Assembly: GCA_036417435.1 (NCBI GenBank)
Contig: CM070900.1
Span: 170,614,815 to 170,678,814 of the forward strand
Source of the DNA: Inia geoffrensis
Taxonomy: Eukaryota; Chordata; Mammalia; Artiodactyla; Iniidae
Length of the DNA: 64,000 nt
Direction: 5' to 3'
The position numbers were made by a program, and so were the translations under genes. Each line of letters opens with the position of its first letter. The first letter of the stretch is position 1. Positions 1 through 11,930 of this stretch are shown here, in pieces. The notes under the pieces were generated by a model. The model saw only the letters and a list, made by a program, of their open reading frames with translations. It searched no databases and was not told the origin of the DNA.

Positions 1-231
1 TCTAAAGGAATTGGTATTCTCACACAAACTTGGTGAATGCTTCCTATTTTATTCTAACTTTGAAAGGAAATGAAGTAAAATCCACTTTTTTATACTACTG
101 TACATCACCATCCTCCCATTCATGCAGGGTATCTGAATTTGCAAGCATTTTGAAACCAGAAACCAAATTTTAATTTCGTCACTATTAAAATAAAATTGAT
201 TCATTATAGAAATAATAGGATGATGTATTTC

Positions 232-530
232 TTTTTTTTTATTATTGGAGTAAAATTTCTTTACAATGTTGTGTTAGTTTCTGCTATACGATAAAGCGAA
301 TCGGCTATATGTATACCTATATCCCCTCCTTCTTGGACCTCCCTCCCACACCCCCATCCAACCCATCTAGGTCATCACAGAGCACCAAGCTGAGTTCCCT
401 GTGCTATACAGCAGGTTCCCACTAGCTATCTACTTTACACATGGTAGTGTGTTTATGTCAAACCTAATCTCCCAATTCATCCCACCCTCCCCTTCCCACC
501 CTGCGTCCACATGTCCTTCTCAGAGAAACA
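232..530 (-). mobile_element. L1 3' end, 5'-truncated, antisense
   Basis: A T-run at 232-240 is followed by the reverse complement of an artiodactyl/cetacean L1 3' UTR. The recognisable path is the TTATTGGAGTA start, the TGTTAGTTTCTGCTATAC stretch, GTTCCCTGTGCTATACAGCAGGTTC, then the CCCTCCCC pyrimidine block. The same sequence recurs at 26067-26648 on the same strand and at 31383-31984 on the other. Only the last ~300 bp are present, so there is no coding part. I could not define a clean target-site duplication. Confidence 0.85.
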
Positions 531-535
531 AGTCA

Positions 536-1640
536 AAGAAGAATTTAAAACTGTGAAAGTATATACATATTACTAGCTGAGGATGGTTAATTAATATGGC
601 ATAATAGAAGATCCAGTACGATGACTAAATTTAGGGAATAACTGGATCTGAGACTTTAGATACTTAATGGTAAGATACTTACTATTGAGATATTTACCAT
701 CACCTAATGATGAGATACTTAATGGTGAGAAACTGGATGATAATTCCCTAATGTTTTCAACAAATGGCTCTGGAACAATATGTTCCATTGCCAACTCATA
801 GTGTTACATCTGGATCAATGAAACTGACAAGTACAATAGTCCATAAGAGGCTTGAACACAAGACCTCCTGGGTCTTCTAGAAAAGACCTTATTGGCCTAT
901 GGGACATCTTTTCCTGGTTTGGTAACGATTGAGGCTCTTGGCTATGTTCACTACTCTAGGCAGCCTGTCATCCTGTTTGGAATAATTTCTACTATAATCT
1001 TGGTTTGCTGTTGCCTCAGAGAGATTAACCAGTTATTCTCATAGCCTCTTAATGTTGCAGTCATTTGAGTACATGATAGGTAGCCTATGTTACTCACTCA
1101 GGTCCTAAAGGATCAAGAGTTAGAGTTCCTCGACTCTTCAGTTCTGGTTCTAGCCCCACATCCTAGGTCTTTCAGATGTGACCATAGGCAATTATAAGAT
1201 TTTGCCCGATGGTCTTCACAAGGCCAAGGGAGGAAGATAATTTGCCCTTCCCACACCAGTATATTGAAGTTTCTAGGAGGAGTTGCTGTCAAGAACTCAC
1301 ATCCTTCAGGCCAGCCATGCTCATACACATATCAGCATTCCTAGAGTAAGAATCCCATTCAGAGAACACTTTATACAGTGTCTTGTCTAACGCACTTTAT
1401 CCACTCTCAGTAATTTTTCAATAATGACATTACAAAAATTACATCAATAATGACATTACAAAAAAAAAAAACCCTCAGAACAATAATTCTCAGGAACATA
1501 GACAAAAATTAAAAAAAAAAAATTCTAATAAGGTATTAAAAAATGGAATGCAACAATCCATACACATGTGTAGATAGATGGAGAGAGGAAGTGTATATGT
1601 AGGTTAGTACATATACATATATTCTTATCCCCTGTTGGCT
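536..1640. other. Mostly unassigned AT-rich DNA
   Basis: No gene or firmly identifiable repeat. A short motif, AGATACTTAATGGT, occurs twice (around 656 and 712). Antisense open frames of 61-71 codons lie here but carry no recognisable domain. The right part may be the 5' extension of the L1M element that is clear from about 1650. Confidence 0.5.
1418..1464. repeat. 26-bp tandem duplication
   Basis: TCAATAATGACATTACAAAA occurs at 1418 and again 26 bp later at 1444. The second copy runs into a poly(A) stretch. This looks like a local slippage or duplication event. Confidence 0.8.
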
Positions 1641-1649
1641 GAGAAAACC

Positions 1650-2712
1650 TAGAAGCAGTGACACCCCAGGATCAACGAGCACACTTAGCAGAAGATACCA
1701 GTCTCTAGTACCATTCGCCAATAAAAGAAATCAGTCATTGTCCTTGGAAAAATGGCTGATTCTAGGGCTGGGGCAGAAAATAAATGAGTTTGGAGCATCT
1801 TTCATTGCCAAAGGAAGTACTTATAAGCAAAAAAGAAACAATGATGGCACTATGTCAAAGGGACAGAGAAGCCAACCAAAAGAGTTCCAAATAATTAAAA
1901 CCAGAAATTTTGAGCCACAAAATAAAATAGTATTGTATTATAAACTTTAACATAAAATATATATACCCAGGTGTCCTAAGTGTTATAAATAAATGATTCA
2001 ATAAATAAATGGTGTACAATAAAAAATTTCCCATCTAGAAAATTTCCAAATAATTTGTGTAGATTCTTCACTCTCAAGGAGGTGAAGCATAACTCCTTAA
2101 GTATAGACTGTGAAAATGACTTTATTCCAAAGAGTATAGTATGAAAAGTATGGAGGGGAGCAAAAAGATTAATTTAACAGTGGAGAAACCTGACAAACTC
2201 TGCGTTAACATCAGTGGTAGTAAGCCATGTTTATGATACATACCTTTGATATAATGTGATAAACAATGATGATTTACTTCTGTGGTTTTCCTCTATAAAA
2301 CCCAGAACTGCAGTCTATAATGAGAAAAACATCAACAATATCCCAACTGAGGACCACTCCACAAAATACCTGACCAGCTTTCTTGAGAACTGTTAAGGTC
2401 AAGGAAAACAGTGAAAGTCTTTGTCACCATTGTAACTGAGAGGATCCTAGGGAGACAGGACTACAAATTCAATATGGTACTTGGATGGGATCTTGGAATT
2501 GAAAAAGGTAATTAAGTAAAAACTAAGTCAATCTGAATAAATAATGAATTGTAGTTACTAATAATATATCAACATTAGTTAATTAATGGTAACACATGGA
2601 CTATTCTAATGTAAGACATTAATAGGAGAATCTGGCTGTGGCGTATACGGAAACCCTTTGTACTATTTCACATTGCCTTTTTGTAATTCTAAATCTATTC
2701 TAAATCTATTCC
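1650..2712 (+). mobile_element. Old L1M (L1ME/L1MC-type) 3' UTR, sense
   Basis: About 1 kb follows the known 3' UTR of old mammalian L1 families. Landmarks in order are AATGGCTGATTCTAGGGCTGG (around 1751), AGTGGAGAAACCTGACAAAC (around 2180), ATGAGAAAAACATCA (2320), CCACAAAATACCTGACCAG (2360), TTGGATGGGATCTTGGAA (2481), a run of TAATAATATATCAAC, and a terminal TTCTAAATCTATTC repeated twice. No ORF2 part is visible. A 70-codon frame at 1738-1950 lies inside it and is not a gene. The exact subfamily needs a library search. Confidence 0.75.
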
Positions 2713-4330
2713 TTCTACCTGGAAATACGTACAATGGAAGCTATGCTAAGGCTATCTCTGTGGGTTTTCATTATCACTATCAGGGATACAAAATCTAGGT
2801 TAACAGATGGTACATTGGGGTGGAGGTAGGAAGAAATGTGATTGATTGAAAGGAAGTTTACAGATGGATAAGGAAACCAGAAAAGGAAATTATCACTCCA
2901 TATCTAACTTAGCTTCCCAAAGCAAGATAATGATTTTCTTGGCCAGTTCTGTTTGATGTAGTGCTGACTTATATTCAAACTTGGAAGAAGCCCAAGATGT
3001 CTTTTCCACTGAAAAGGAGAATGTTACTGAAGCCAAATTCTAAGACTTACCCCAAAACAACTTGAATCCTTTGAAGAAAAGACATTAGCCAGTATTTCTT
3101 GTTGAATATCCTGATTAATAGCAGTTGAATTTATCACATCTGTAGCATTTCCTTGGTTGTGTTATCTTATAGTTTCTTTTATAATCTTAAAAGAAATACT
3201 ACCTTAGAACTAGACTGTATGCTTTATGACTGGCAGAGAGCAGCTGGTGCACCATGTGGCCGTGAACCAGGATGGCATTTTTTTAGACAACTGCATGGAT
3301 ACAAAGCAAAGGGATTTTTACTGCCTGCTCCTATATAAGATTCTGCTTTGTTCTTAGACCACGTATGAGTATGGAGGGATCATTATAAAAGTGGCTATTG
3401 AAACAGCATAATGTCCGAAATGATGAATGTTGGTGATGTAACAGCTATAGATCAGTGATAATTTGTTTCTGAAACTTCAGAAAAGATATTTATGCAAAGT
3501 CATTTTTTGCATATTGATTGAAATGCACCTTGAAACACATCTCTGAACATGATCAGCTAACAATTGCCCAGATGACATATTTGTTGAGGGTGCATATAAT
3601 TTACCTGAATTTCACCATTACCACAAGTACTCAGCACTTTGATGACTCAGCCATCACTTGCCCCAATGTAGTAAGATGTTCTTAAGGCTCTGGAAACTGG
3701 ATTTGGTATGGACTGGACATGGAAAGGATTTTTCTGGAGGCTCACCTTGGGTATGATAAGACTTGTTAACTTAGACAGGAACACAAGAGGGAGCTATTTT
3801 CAAGGAAACTGGCCATGTTCAGTGTACCTGAAGAGGAAGAAAAAGCCTGGTCAAATTAAAAGACAGTTATCAGGTGAGCTGGTGTCTCAGGCTATATGAG
3901 CAGCTTAAAATTGGCAAGTCATCACTGATAAATGTGGGTAAACATTCAACCATAATCATCATGACCACATGTCGAACTGCTCAATTAGGGCAATGGGAAT
4001 GTGTGCCTCAGAGTCTCAAAAGTTAAGTTATGCTCTTGCTTTGCATGCTACACTGTTGCCTGTCTTGAATTCTTTCTTAGTTCTTAAAACTAAGCCACCT
4101 TAAAACACGGTGATGCCTGTTTTGTGTTGTGAGATGGATTGTAAATCTGAACCCAAACCACTGCAGCAGGTTGAACAGGGTGGAGACTATTTCTCCATTA
4201 ATGGAAATATATCCATGGTCAGTGGATCCAGTAATATCATACCAAACATGATCACTTAGAACTTAATTCATATTGAAGTCTTCCTTTATTTAAGCAAAAC
4301 CTTTTGAGAATAGTAATATGTATGCTAAAA
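2713..4330. other. Unassigned stretch, possible degraded retroelement
   Basis: No intact gene. Short plus-strand frames at 3153-3338 and 3708-3899 have no motif I recognise and are broken by many stops on either side. The segment at about 3990-4140 has an LTR-like look (CTGTTGCCTGTCTTGAATTC, followed by a region rich in AAAACTAAG). I could not find paired LTR ends or a target duplication, so I leave it unclassified. A decayed processed pseudogene is another possibility. Confidence 0.4.
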
Positions 4331-4334
4331 TGTG

Positions 4335-4720
4335 TATAGACCATAAACGTATACATGAATGATTTTCATGAATTAAACTTTCTGTGCAACTAGCATCCAA
4401 ATCAAGAAATGTCATCTTTTTAGCATACCAAAAGCCCACTTTGGGCTTTCTTTCTGGTCATTATCTCTCTCCAAGACAAGCTTTCTTCGGACTGTAATAA
4501 ATTATTATGTTTTACCATTGTTCAAACTTTATAAAACTGGAAGTTAGAAGCAAAACATTTTGAGATCGTTTTCTTTTGATTAAGGTTGTTTCCAACATTT
4601 TAAATCATGCTATTGTGTGGAGCAACAATTTGCTAATGTTCATAGCTACATAATATGCACCATAGGAATACACCTTGATGTACCTATACATTTGGAATGA
4701 CACTTAACTTCTCATCACAG
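4335..4720 (-). mobile_element. Old L1M 3' fragment, antisense
   Basis: The order of motifs matches the antisense of an old L1 3' region: a 'caactagcatccaaatcaag' stretch, a pyrimidine-rich CATTATCTCTCTCC, 'ttcaaactttataaaactgg', 'aaggttgtttccaacatttt' and 'gctacataatatgcaccatag'. Divergence is high, so the class (L1) is firmer than the subfamily. Confidence 0.5.
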
Positions 4721-6496
4721 GTGTTCTCAGGAAAGATGATTATTGTTTTTTTTAATCCCATATTAAAAAAATTAGAGAAAAACAATTTTAATCTTGAAGT
4801 ATTTCTCTGAAAAGTTGATTTTATTTCTTGCAGCTCTCCCTTTTATTTAGTGTTCTTCCCATAAAAGCCTAACTTTTAGGTCTCAGTTTCAATTGCCCCT
4901 CCCCGCCTATAGTGGCTCAAAACCAGATTTCCCAATCCTTTGACATACAATCTTTGTTAACATGTATCACCTCCTAGGATGGACATCTGAGCTCAGTGGT
5001 GAAGGCTGACGCCAGATTTTGCTCTCCTGTTTGCTGCTCTCAGTTAGTTTTGTTGTTGTTATTTTCCCTTTGGGGAATTGCTCTTGTTTTCTGTGAGCTT
5101 GCAAAACATTTAAAAATAAAGGTAATGATACTTTATATAAGATATACTTATTTTGCAGTGTGAAGCCTTTTCAGACTATCTAGCCAACCAAACTGTCAGA
5201 AAAATAAATTCCTTGAAGCTTTCTAGGGTTAAACTTTCACTTCTACAAACATAGAAGTCGTACGGAGAAATGTGTGATAAGTTTTATTTCAGGCGTAAGG
5301 TGTTGTAAATAAGTAATCTGAACACATATATACCCCGATGAGTTGTTTATCATTTTAATATTTGTTATCATAGCATGATGACTGTCGTATTACTCTAACA
5401 ACCTTACGTTGGTTTAAAAAAATCTGATTCAATCTGCTGTCATAATCTCTGTACATATTTTCCAGGTAGATATCAATATACTTTTTCTTGCTCTGGAAAT
5501 ATTATGAAAATCCTATGAGGTCTTGCTGCCTATGATGCGTAATATGCAAGTAAATTATTTTATTCCCATTTCAAACTGAAGGCATTGATAAGAAACACAT
5601 ATAAAATCCAGTAAAATGGAAATGCTTAACGTTAAATATCTTTGTAAGTAAAACATTCCTGTGTTGCTTATATGTGAAAAGGTAAGATTTCATATAATTA
5701 TATGTTTTATTTTTAACTGAAGAGATTTTCATCACTTTAGATATAAAACTGTAGCTTAAAATGACCCAAATTATGCACGTTAAATAAAAATACACTGCCT
5801 TCAAATCTTGTGCTTCTGTTTCTTCAGTATCACCAGATGTTCCATTTTGATAAAAACCCTGTTACCAGATCATTAACTCCATTTCAGAATGACCTTTCAT
5901 AGACTAATCAATACTAGATGAATGTGTCACAGCTACTCTATTAATAATCATATGACTAGAATTGCTGGTGACAGAAATAATGGGCTAACTACCACTTTTT
6001 GACCTCTGGGGGTAAACAATAAAGAAAATAGTGCCATTTCTATAAAAGTTTCATTTGTCTTCCAGTTTAATAAAATACCAAGTTCTAAAAGGATTTGCAG
6101 AAATGATTCACAAATATGTACATTCTTTGTATTTTCTACCATGCTGAGCTTATTTGAATGAGAATATATTCAAATATATATATTGTACATACATACTATA
6201 GATATATCAGGAATTCCAATGATATAATAAAAATTTCCTTGAGTTCTTCAAAATAAATTATAACACTTTATGGATATGAAAAGCTGAAAAAAATATCTTG
6301 CTGAAGCTAGAATTCTAGAAAGAAATATTTTATTGAATACTTTGTTTAGCAAGTGTATACTCAATGATATTTTTTTAATATGAAGACTAAAATTTATTAA
6401 TAGGAGGTTTCTATTTTGAAAAGCTGAAACTTTGCTAATTCTAATTAATATAAATGGCAAATGTTCACCATAGTATTATTCTTAATATAAGAGAGG
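4721..6496. other. Unassigned AT-rich DNA
   Basis: No gene, no duplication-flanked element and no SINE. Small antisense frames (5571-5804, 5948-6142, 6248-6460) are lysine-, isoleucine- and phenylalanine-rich translations of low-complexity AT-rich sequence and have no domain signature. Confidence 0.5.
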
Positions 6497-7193
6497 TGAC
6501 CACTTTGAAACATATCGAAACTTTTGGGGGACAAAGATTTGGAGGAAGCAAATAGTTAGAATAGTGTATGTGTGTTTGTTACAAAGACTGTTGCCCCAGA
6601 ATCATACCCCTGCCCCTCCCTGGAATGGAAACCAATTGCTCTTTTCTAAGTTTCAGGAGGAAGCTGCTGTCAATGAAAAAGATGTTGCCTTCCATATCGG
6701 TAAACAAAGGATGTTGAAGCCATCAAGCTGTCACATTACAGCCGCCCCCCACGGTGAGCCCTGAAGGGACTCAGAATAGAAACAGTGTGGCTGCCATGAA
6801 GCAATCAGTTGCTGCAGCCACCCCTGCAGGTGCACCCTGAGAAGACTCAGGATGAGAAAGCACAGGATACTGGCCCCAGGTAGCTGAGGTGCATATCAAA
6901 GGTATAATTATAGTGAGCCTAGACTCTCGCATCTTCCCATATATAGAAAAGTGCTAAATTCTTTAAGCTGCGATGTCTGGTTTTCTTTAACAGTAATCTT
7001 TCGATGTTTTGACTACCTGGTCTTTGTTGCAAAAACTCCTTGTATCCTGGCTCCTCCCTGACCTCTTCAGAGCAGTCTCTCAGAGCTCTCTGAGATGCTG
7101 TGTCCTGGGCTTAAGTCCTCAGTTTTGTCTGCCGAACAAAACATAACTCTCAACTTTTAGGCAGTGCTTTTTTTTTTTTTTTTTCAGTCGACA
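6497..7193 (+). mobile_element. Class II (ERVK-like) solo LTR, sense
   Basis: The 3' half has the layout of an LTR promoter and terminator. There is a TATA-type box (CATATATAG, about 6939-6947), then CTGGCTCCTCCCTGACC, then a decayed poly(A) signal AACAAA at 7135-7140 followed by CATAACTCTCAAC. A T-rich run ends in CAGTCGACA at 7193, the usual terminal motif of bovine and cetacean ERVK-type LTRs. The start is approximate; TG at 6497 or 6506 are candidates. I saw no convincing 6-bp target duplication and no gag/pol/env downstream, so this is a solo or partial LTR. A 66-codon frame at 6564-6764 lies inside it and is not a gene. Confidence 0.7.
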
Positions 7194-7215
7194 CTGCAAA
7201 GAGAAAAACAAGAAC

Positions 7216-7713
7216 TGGTTAGAACCAACTAAGCCAAAGATGGAGAAAGATTTGACTTCCAGTAGACCTTGAGCTTCATTATACACTCATTGTAATACAT
7301 TAGCTAAATGACACAGGCACCAGAACAATGACAGTTGACAATTGCCATGACAACAACCAGAAAAGCCCACACAAGGGCTTAAAGGAGTGCTGCATCAGTT
7401 CTGGGTCCGAACCACACCCCTGTTCTTGAATAACTCATGAATAGTCCTCCCACTCTCTAATTCCCTCCCTTTTACCTTGACCCTCCTATATATGTGGTGT
7501 CTCTGCCCCTATTGGGTTGAGAAGGTGATTTGCAAACTAAGTTCCTGCTTCTTCTCTCTGATCACTGAATGAAGCTTGTGAGTTCCAGTCGCAGCATCAG
7601 TTTCATTACTGATTGTGAAAATCTGAGCAGAAAAAGACACTCCCTAGCTGAAACAAGGAGTCTCGACCTGGGCTAGGACCCTGGCATGGGTCCAGGTAAC
7701 CAATTCACTAACA
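7216..7713 (+). mobile_element. Second LTR (class I or III ERV), sense
   Basis: A 498-bp segment opens TGGTTAG and closes CTAACA, imperfect inverted ends typical of LTRs. It has a TATA box at about 7487-7494 (CTATATATG) after a pyrimidine-rich stretch. The poly(A)-signal position carries AATGAA at 7568-7573, followed by GCTTGTGAGTTCCAGTCGCAGC. It lies only 22 bp from the end of the preceding ERVK-like LTR. No internal retroviral sequence is present. Target duplications were not identifiable, and the family is unassigned. Confidence 0.6.
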
Positions 7714-10700
7714 TGGTCACAAATAATTGGGCATCAGAAAGGCAATAAATGAGGCTATTTTTATAAAGTCTGAGGCAGAAAATTTTACATAATTGATTAG
7801 TAAGTACACACACAACATTTACTAACAAATGCTACAGAGGTACCAGCTATTCAAAACACATATTGACACAATCATCTTATGCCAACAATAAAAAACTGGA
7901 TAGGTATACTCCTCTGTACCAATGAATAATTGTCTTTTTTCTTGTTTTTTTAGGGTGATACAAGACGAAATATAGTTAAATAAAATCATATTAATTTACA
8001 CATTTACATATACTTTACATATAAATACATAATTTATATACAATGTATTTTATATATATATATATATATACACACACATATTTGAATCACACAGTCTTTC
8101 TCCATTAGCTTGATTTTATAATATTAATATATTTCTGAATTTGTGGAGATGACCTATGAGTTTTTAGCTATGCCTATAAATAATGGCAAAAATGGCAAAA
8201 ATCAAAACAAAAGTAAATAAAAATAGCTCATTAATGAGGTTTTACAGTTAAATAAACTTTCAAGTATGGCATTTATGAATTGCCATAACATTATACCCAT
8301 GAAGAAATAATGCAGGGTGGGGAGAGACAGAGAAATAAACACAGACACACACAGGCACAGAAACAGAGTTTAATGTTTACTCACTTGACCAATTTACATC
8401 CCTTTTATCACACTTTATTTTGATGGAATAGTGTGACTTCACTTTTTTCCAACAATATATTTGAATCTGTTTTCAAATGTAAATTATATCTTATCCCTTT
8501 CAAATAACTTTTTGAACTGTGTTTACTTGAGTTCCTGAGGCCTTCTCTGTCTCCTGAGGGTTCAAGAGGAATTCTTGGAATTGTGAGGCACAGAATCTTA
8601 GGCTCTCTTGTGCAAAAAGAGAAGCTCTAAAATTGATGTACACACTAAGGAGAGGTAGTTACAGTTGCTTCCTTCTTTTTTCCTAACATGCAAATCTCAG
8701 GATGGAAATAGTCATATTTTTTCCAAAATATTATCTGAGATTTTTATGGCAGCAAACTTTTAATACCTTACAGTCAATATTATACTTATTTTCCTAGGGT
8801 TGATGAGATCCTCGAGGCCAAGAATTTTAGCATAATTATCAGCCCCTTTTGCAATACAGGTTGCATACATAATAGGAATAACATGAAATAAATTTCATAA
8901 AGATGCATTTTAAAAGGTAAATTATTATTCTCTCTTAAGATAATATTTTCAGTTCCAGCGGGGGGAACCACTTCCTAGAGAGCACCAGAACTCTTAAACA
9001 AGGATAAAAAACTTTTGCTTCTTTAAAGTTGCTCATTAAATCTCTTAAAATCCTACTTAAAGATATATTCAAATAGTACATTTAGATAATAAAACTATAA
9101 AAAGTTTATTTAATACTTTTATTTTCTTGTGCATAGTCAGGTAAAAATTATTAAACATAAAATTTTCATAACAACAAAAATTGAAAACATATACCATCCA
9201 GACCTTCCATCAAATGTGTATTAAAACAGTATCGTTAAGAGCTGAAGAAAAAGCAGTAATATATTCTTATAATGTTCTATTGATATATATTACATATTTT
9301 TATGTATTATGTATCATGCTTGTGTTTATTATATTCTTAGGATTTTACAGCATTTGGATTTATGGATTCCATAACATGATTAAGCTCTATACATACAAAT
9401 ACCTCTAATAGTTTTACCCGACCTTAATACACAACTATAAATAAGAGAATGAATGATATATTTAAGGTACAAAGAAACAAATATAAATCAATACTCTTAA
9501 TACACTATTATTACTACTGAAACAGTACTCTTCAGAATATCGTAGGAATTTAACATTCAAAATCTTTTGGGTTTTGATTTAAAAAGGGTTTAGTTTCAGG
9601 AGCAATTTAGGAGAGCAGATATTCATTTATGAGAAAATAATAAATCAAAATTGAATGATAACGTGAGTAAAATGCTTTGAAAACATTTTATATTTCCAAT
9701 TAACAAATTTAGGGTATTATCTTTTTATGTTTGTCATATGAAATATATATATATTGTTATGTTAAATGTTTGAGAGAAATAATTATCAGGCTAACATTTA
9801 CTTTGTATAAATTAACTAGCTATCCGATACTAGTTCATCATTTTCTATCCAAAATATTTAGGTCAAGGTATTTTTCAGAATTCAGTTTTAACTAATAAAA
9901 TTAATAGAGTGCATATTTCATGTATTACAGAAAGCTCAAGTGAGGTCAGGAGCATAATTCAGAATCAAACACATTAATATGATTTTTAAAAGACTATTAA
10001 TAGTATTATAGTTTATTTAATATTTACTTGTAGAATATGAAATTTATAAAAAATATCATGGGATAGTTATAGACTATAGCTAGTTTAGTATATATCTAAG
10101 AGTAGTGCTTGATAAGTTGTATACTAAGCTAAATACCTGTACACATGCGTAAATGCTAATTACCCTTGGGTATTAGAGGATCTTTGAAAAAAGGGTAAAT
10201 CACTATTGCTCCGGACCTCACCATCTTGAGCCAATCGAATTGGATATTTGATGATGAGAAAGATACAAGGTCCTTAATTATCAAAGCTGTGCGGAATAGT
10301 CTTTGTAAGGACCTCTTCCAGTGGCATCTGCCTGATTAACATGAATTTCTATCTAAGCAGCCTTAAGACCAAAAATTACATGAGCACACATTTTTATCAT
10401 GCAAAGATATTTCCTTTCAAATAGTTTACAATATCATGCTTATCATCACTGCTGTCATCATTCACTATTACGTTAAACCCCATGTTCAGCACTTTCACTC
10501 TCTCAAGAAATGCATAAGCAGTATTTCATATTCAATGTGTACCATGTTTTAGATGTCAGCTAGGTCTAACTTATTTTACACTTTCAGCTGATAAATGCTG
10601 ACATACTTAGTAGGGTTTTAAATGATTTTCTCATTAGCAACACAAAACTCTTTAAAGCCTTCACTTGAAAGTTCATTTTCAAACATCAATGAGTGCTAAA

Positions 10701-10756
10701 GTCTGTACCAGGCATTTGTTCTCAGCAGCCCACCACACCATGATTAGTACCTGGGT
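7714..10756. other. 3 kb without genes or clear transposons
   Basis: Very AT-rich. Apart from the microsatellite at 8050-8080 I recognise no element. Frames at 8786-8971 (minus) and 9181-9408 (plus) are short and composed of hydrophobic and AT-codon residues without motifs. Ancient repeats too decayed to see by eye are likely. Confidence 0.5.
8050..8080. repeat. (TA)n(CA)n microsatellite
   Basis: Ten TA units are followed by four CA units and CATA. The adjacent region is also AT-rich and is likely to be length-polymorphic. Confidence 0.95.
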
Positions 10757-10769
10757 AAATGCCATTCTT

Positions 10770-10936
10770 TTTTTTTTTTTGGCGGTATGCGGGCCTCTCA
10801 CTGCTGCGGCCTCTCCCGCTGCGGAGCACGGGCCCAGCCGCTCCGCGGCATGCGGGATCCTCCCGGACCGGGGCACCAACTCACGTCCCCCGCATCGGCA
10901 GACGGACTCTCAACCACTGCGCCACCAGGGAAGCCC
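10770..10936 (-). mobile_element. CHR SINE, short form, antisense
   Basis: Reading the minus strand, the element runs from GGGCTTCCCTGGTGGCGCAG (tRNA-derived A-box region), through the B-box region and the GAGCGGCTGGGCCCG body, to a poly(A) tail. The tail appears here as a T-run at 10768-10780. A central block present in other short copies (GCCTGCGCGTCCGGAGCC) is missing. It is inserted in the poly(T) tail of the SINE immediately to its right. Open frames of 66-164 codons across it are spurious. Confidence 0.9.
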
Positions 10937-11080
10937 TCTTCTTTTTTTTTTTAATAAAAAAAATTTTTTTGGCTATACCACGTGGCTTCGGGATCTTAGC
11001 TCCCTTAGCTCCCCGACCAGGGATGGAACTCAGGCCTTCTGCAGTGGAATCGTTAACCAATGGACTGCCAGGGAATTCCC
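10937..11080 (-). mobile_element. Older tRNA-Glu-derived SINE, antisense
   Basis: Only the tRNA-like head and a short body remain. The right end is GGGAATTCCC, read on the minus strand as GGGAATTCCCTGGCAGTCCATTGG. The CCCGACCAGGGATGGAACTC block is the B-box region. The T-run at 10940-10950 is its tail. The outer duplication AAATGCCATTCTT (10757-10769) / AAATGGCATTCTT (11083-11095) brackets this SINE together with its neighbour, so this copy was probably the first to land. Confidence 0.85.
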
Positions 11081-11095
11081 AAAAATGGCATTCTT

Positions 11096-11707
11096 AACAA
11101 CTTTTATGAAGTCTTGGTCCAAGAAATCTCTTAATTGTAGCAAGGACACAGTAATCTAACTATAGCAAGCACACAGTAAAGCAAGCAATCGACCAAACAA
11201 AGTGGTTATATATGTTATTCATGGAGGACAAAAGTTCTTAGTCCTAAAGCTGTATAATAGGTTTACATTGGGTGGAAGTAACCTCCGAAAAGATTACATT
11301 TTGCAAAATTAGAAGGTAATATGCAAGGCAGTTTTCCCGGAATAATAAAATTTTACACTTATTCCCACCCATCTTGCCTACAAATCATTTGTGCTACTGG
11401 TCAAAGTGATTATTAAAGAGGTCAGAAAATATTTCATTTGTTACCCATGCCTTTATGTTTTCATAAAAAAAAAAAAAAGCTCATCTAAAGTACATACACC
11501 TTTCAAATATCTCAGATGTTGGCTTTTCCTGAACATGAACTACAACTTTTTAATTTATGTGCCTGTAACATTTGCATCCCAGAACAATTATAGTGTGTTT
11601 AATGTCCCTAAATATTTGGTGATTTTCTTCTCAGGAATTACTTGTTTTTGAGGAATACAGCCTTAGGCCAGAATGGTTTCATTAGAACTATAAATTGTAT
11701 ATTTTCA
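11096..11707. other. Unassigned unique-looking DNA
   Basis: No repeat that I can name. An 86-codon plus frame (11391-11651) crosses a 14-bp A-run and shows no domain. Confidence 0.5.
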
Positions 11708-11720
11708 GGGTTAAGAATTT

Positions 11721-11917
11721 TTTTTTGCGGTACGCGGGCCTCTCACTATTGTGGCCTCCCATTGTGGAGCACAGGCTCCGGACACGCAGGCTCAGCGGCC
11801 ATGGCTCACGGGCCCAGCCGCTCCACGGCACGCGGGATCTTCCCAGACTAGGGCACGAACCTGTGTCCCCTGCATCGACAGGCGGACTCTCAACCACTGC
11901 GCCAACAGGGAAGCCCT
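11721..11917 (-). mobile_element. CHR SINE, short form, antisense
   Basis: Full short-form copy. The T-run and GCGGTACGCGGGCC at the left are the 3' end, and CCAGGGAAGCCC-type sequence (here with one change, CCAACAGGGAAGCCC) at the right is the tRNA head. Flanking duplication: GGGTTAAGAATTT at 11708-11720 and GGGTTAAGATTTT at 11918-11930. Frames of 69-99 codons in it are by-products. Confidence 0.95.
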
Positions 11918-11930
11918 GGGTTAAGATTTT

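Noticed and set aside
3153..4250. Possible processed pseudogene or LTR
   Set aside because: Short frames and an LTR-like patch are present, but I could not identify a parent gene, a poly(A) tail, paired ends or a target duplication.
4431..4449. Small perfect hairpin AAAGCCCA-CTT-TGGGCTTT
   Set aside because: An 8-bp stem followed by only a few T is expected by chance in 64 kb, and bacterial-type terminators have no meaning in this genome.
10665..11159. 164-codon plus-strand open frame, the second longest in the window
   Set aside because: It runs through the nested SINE pair. The SINE body is GC-rich and stop-poor in several frames, and similar frames recur at every SINE (for example 28656-29000, 29460-29792, 43941-44246, 58400-58738).
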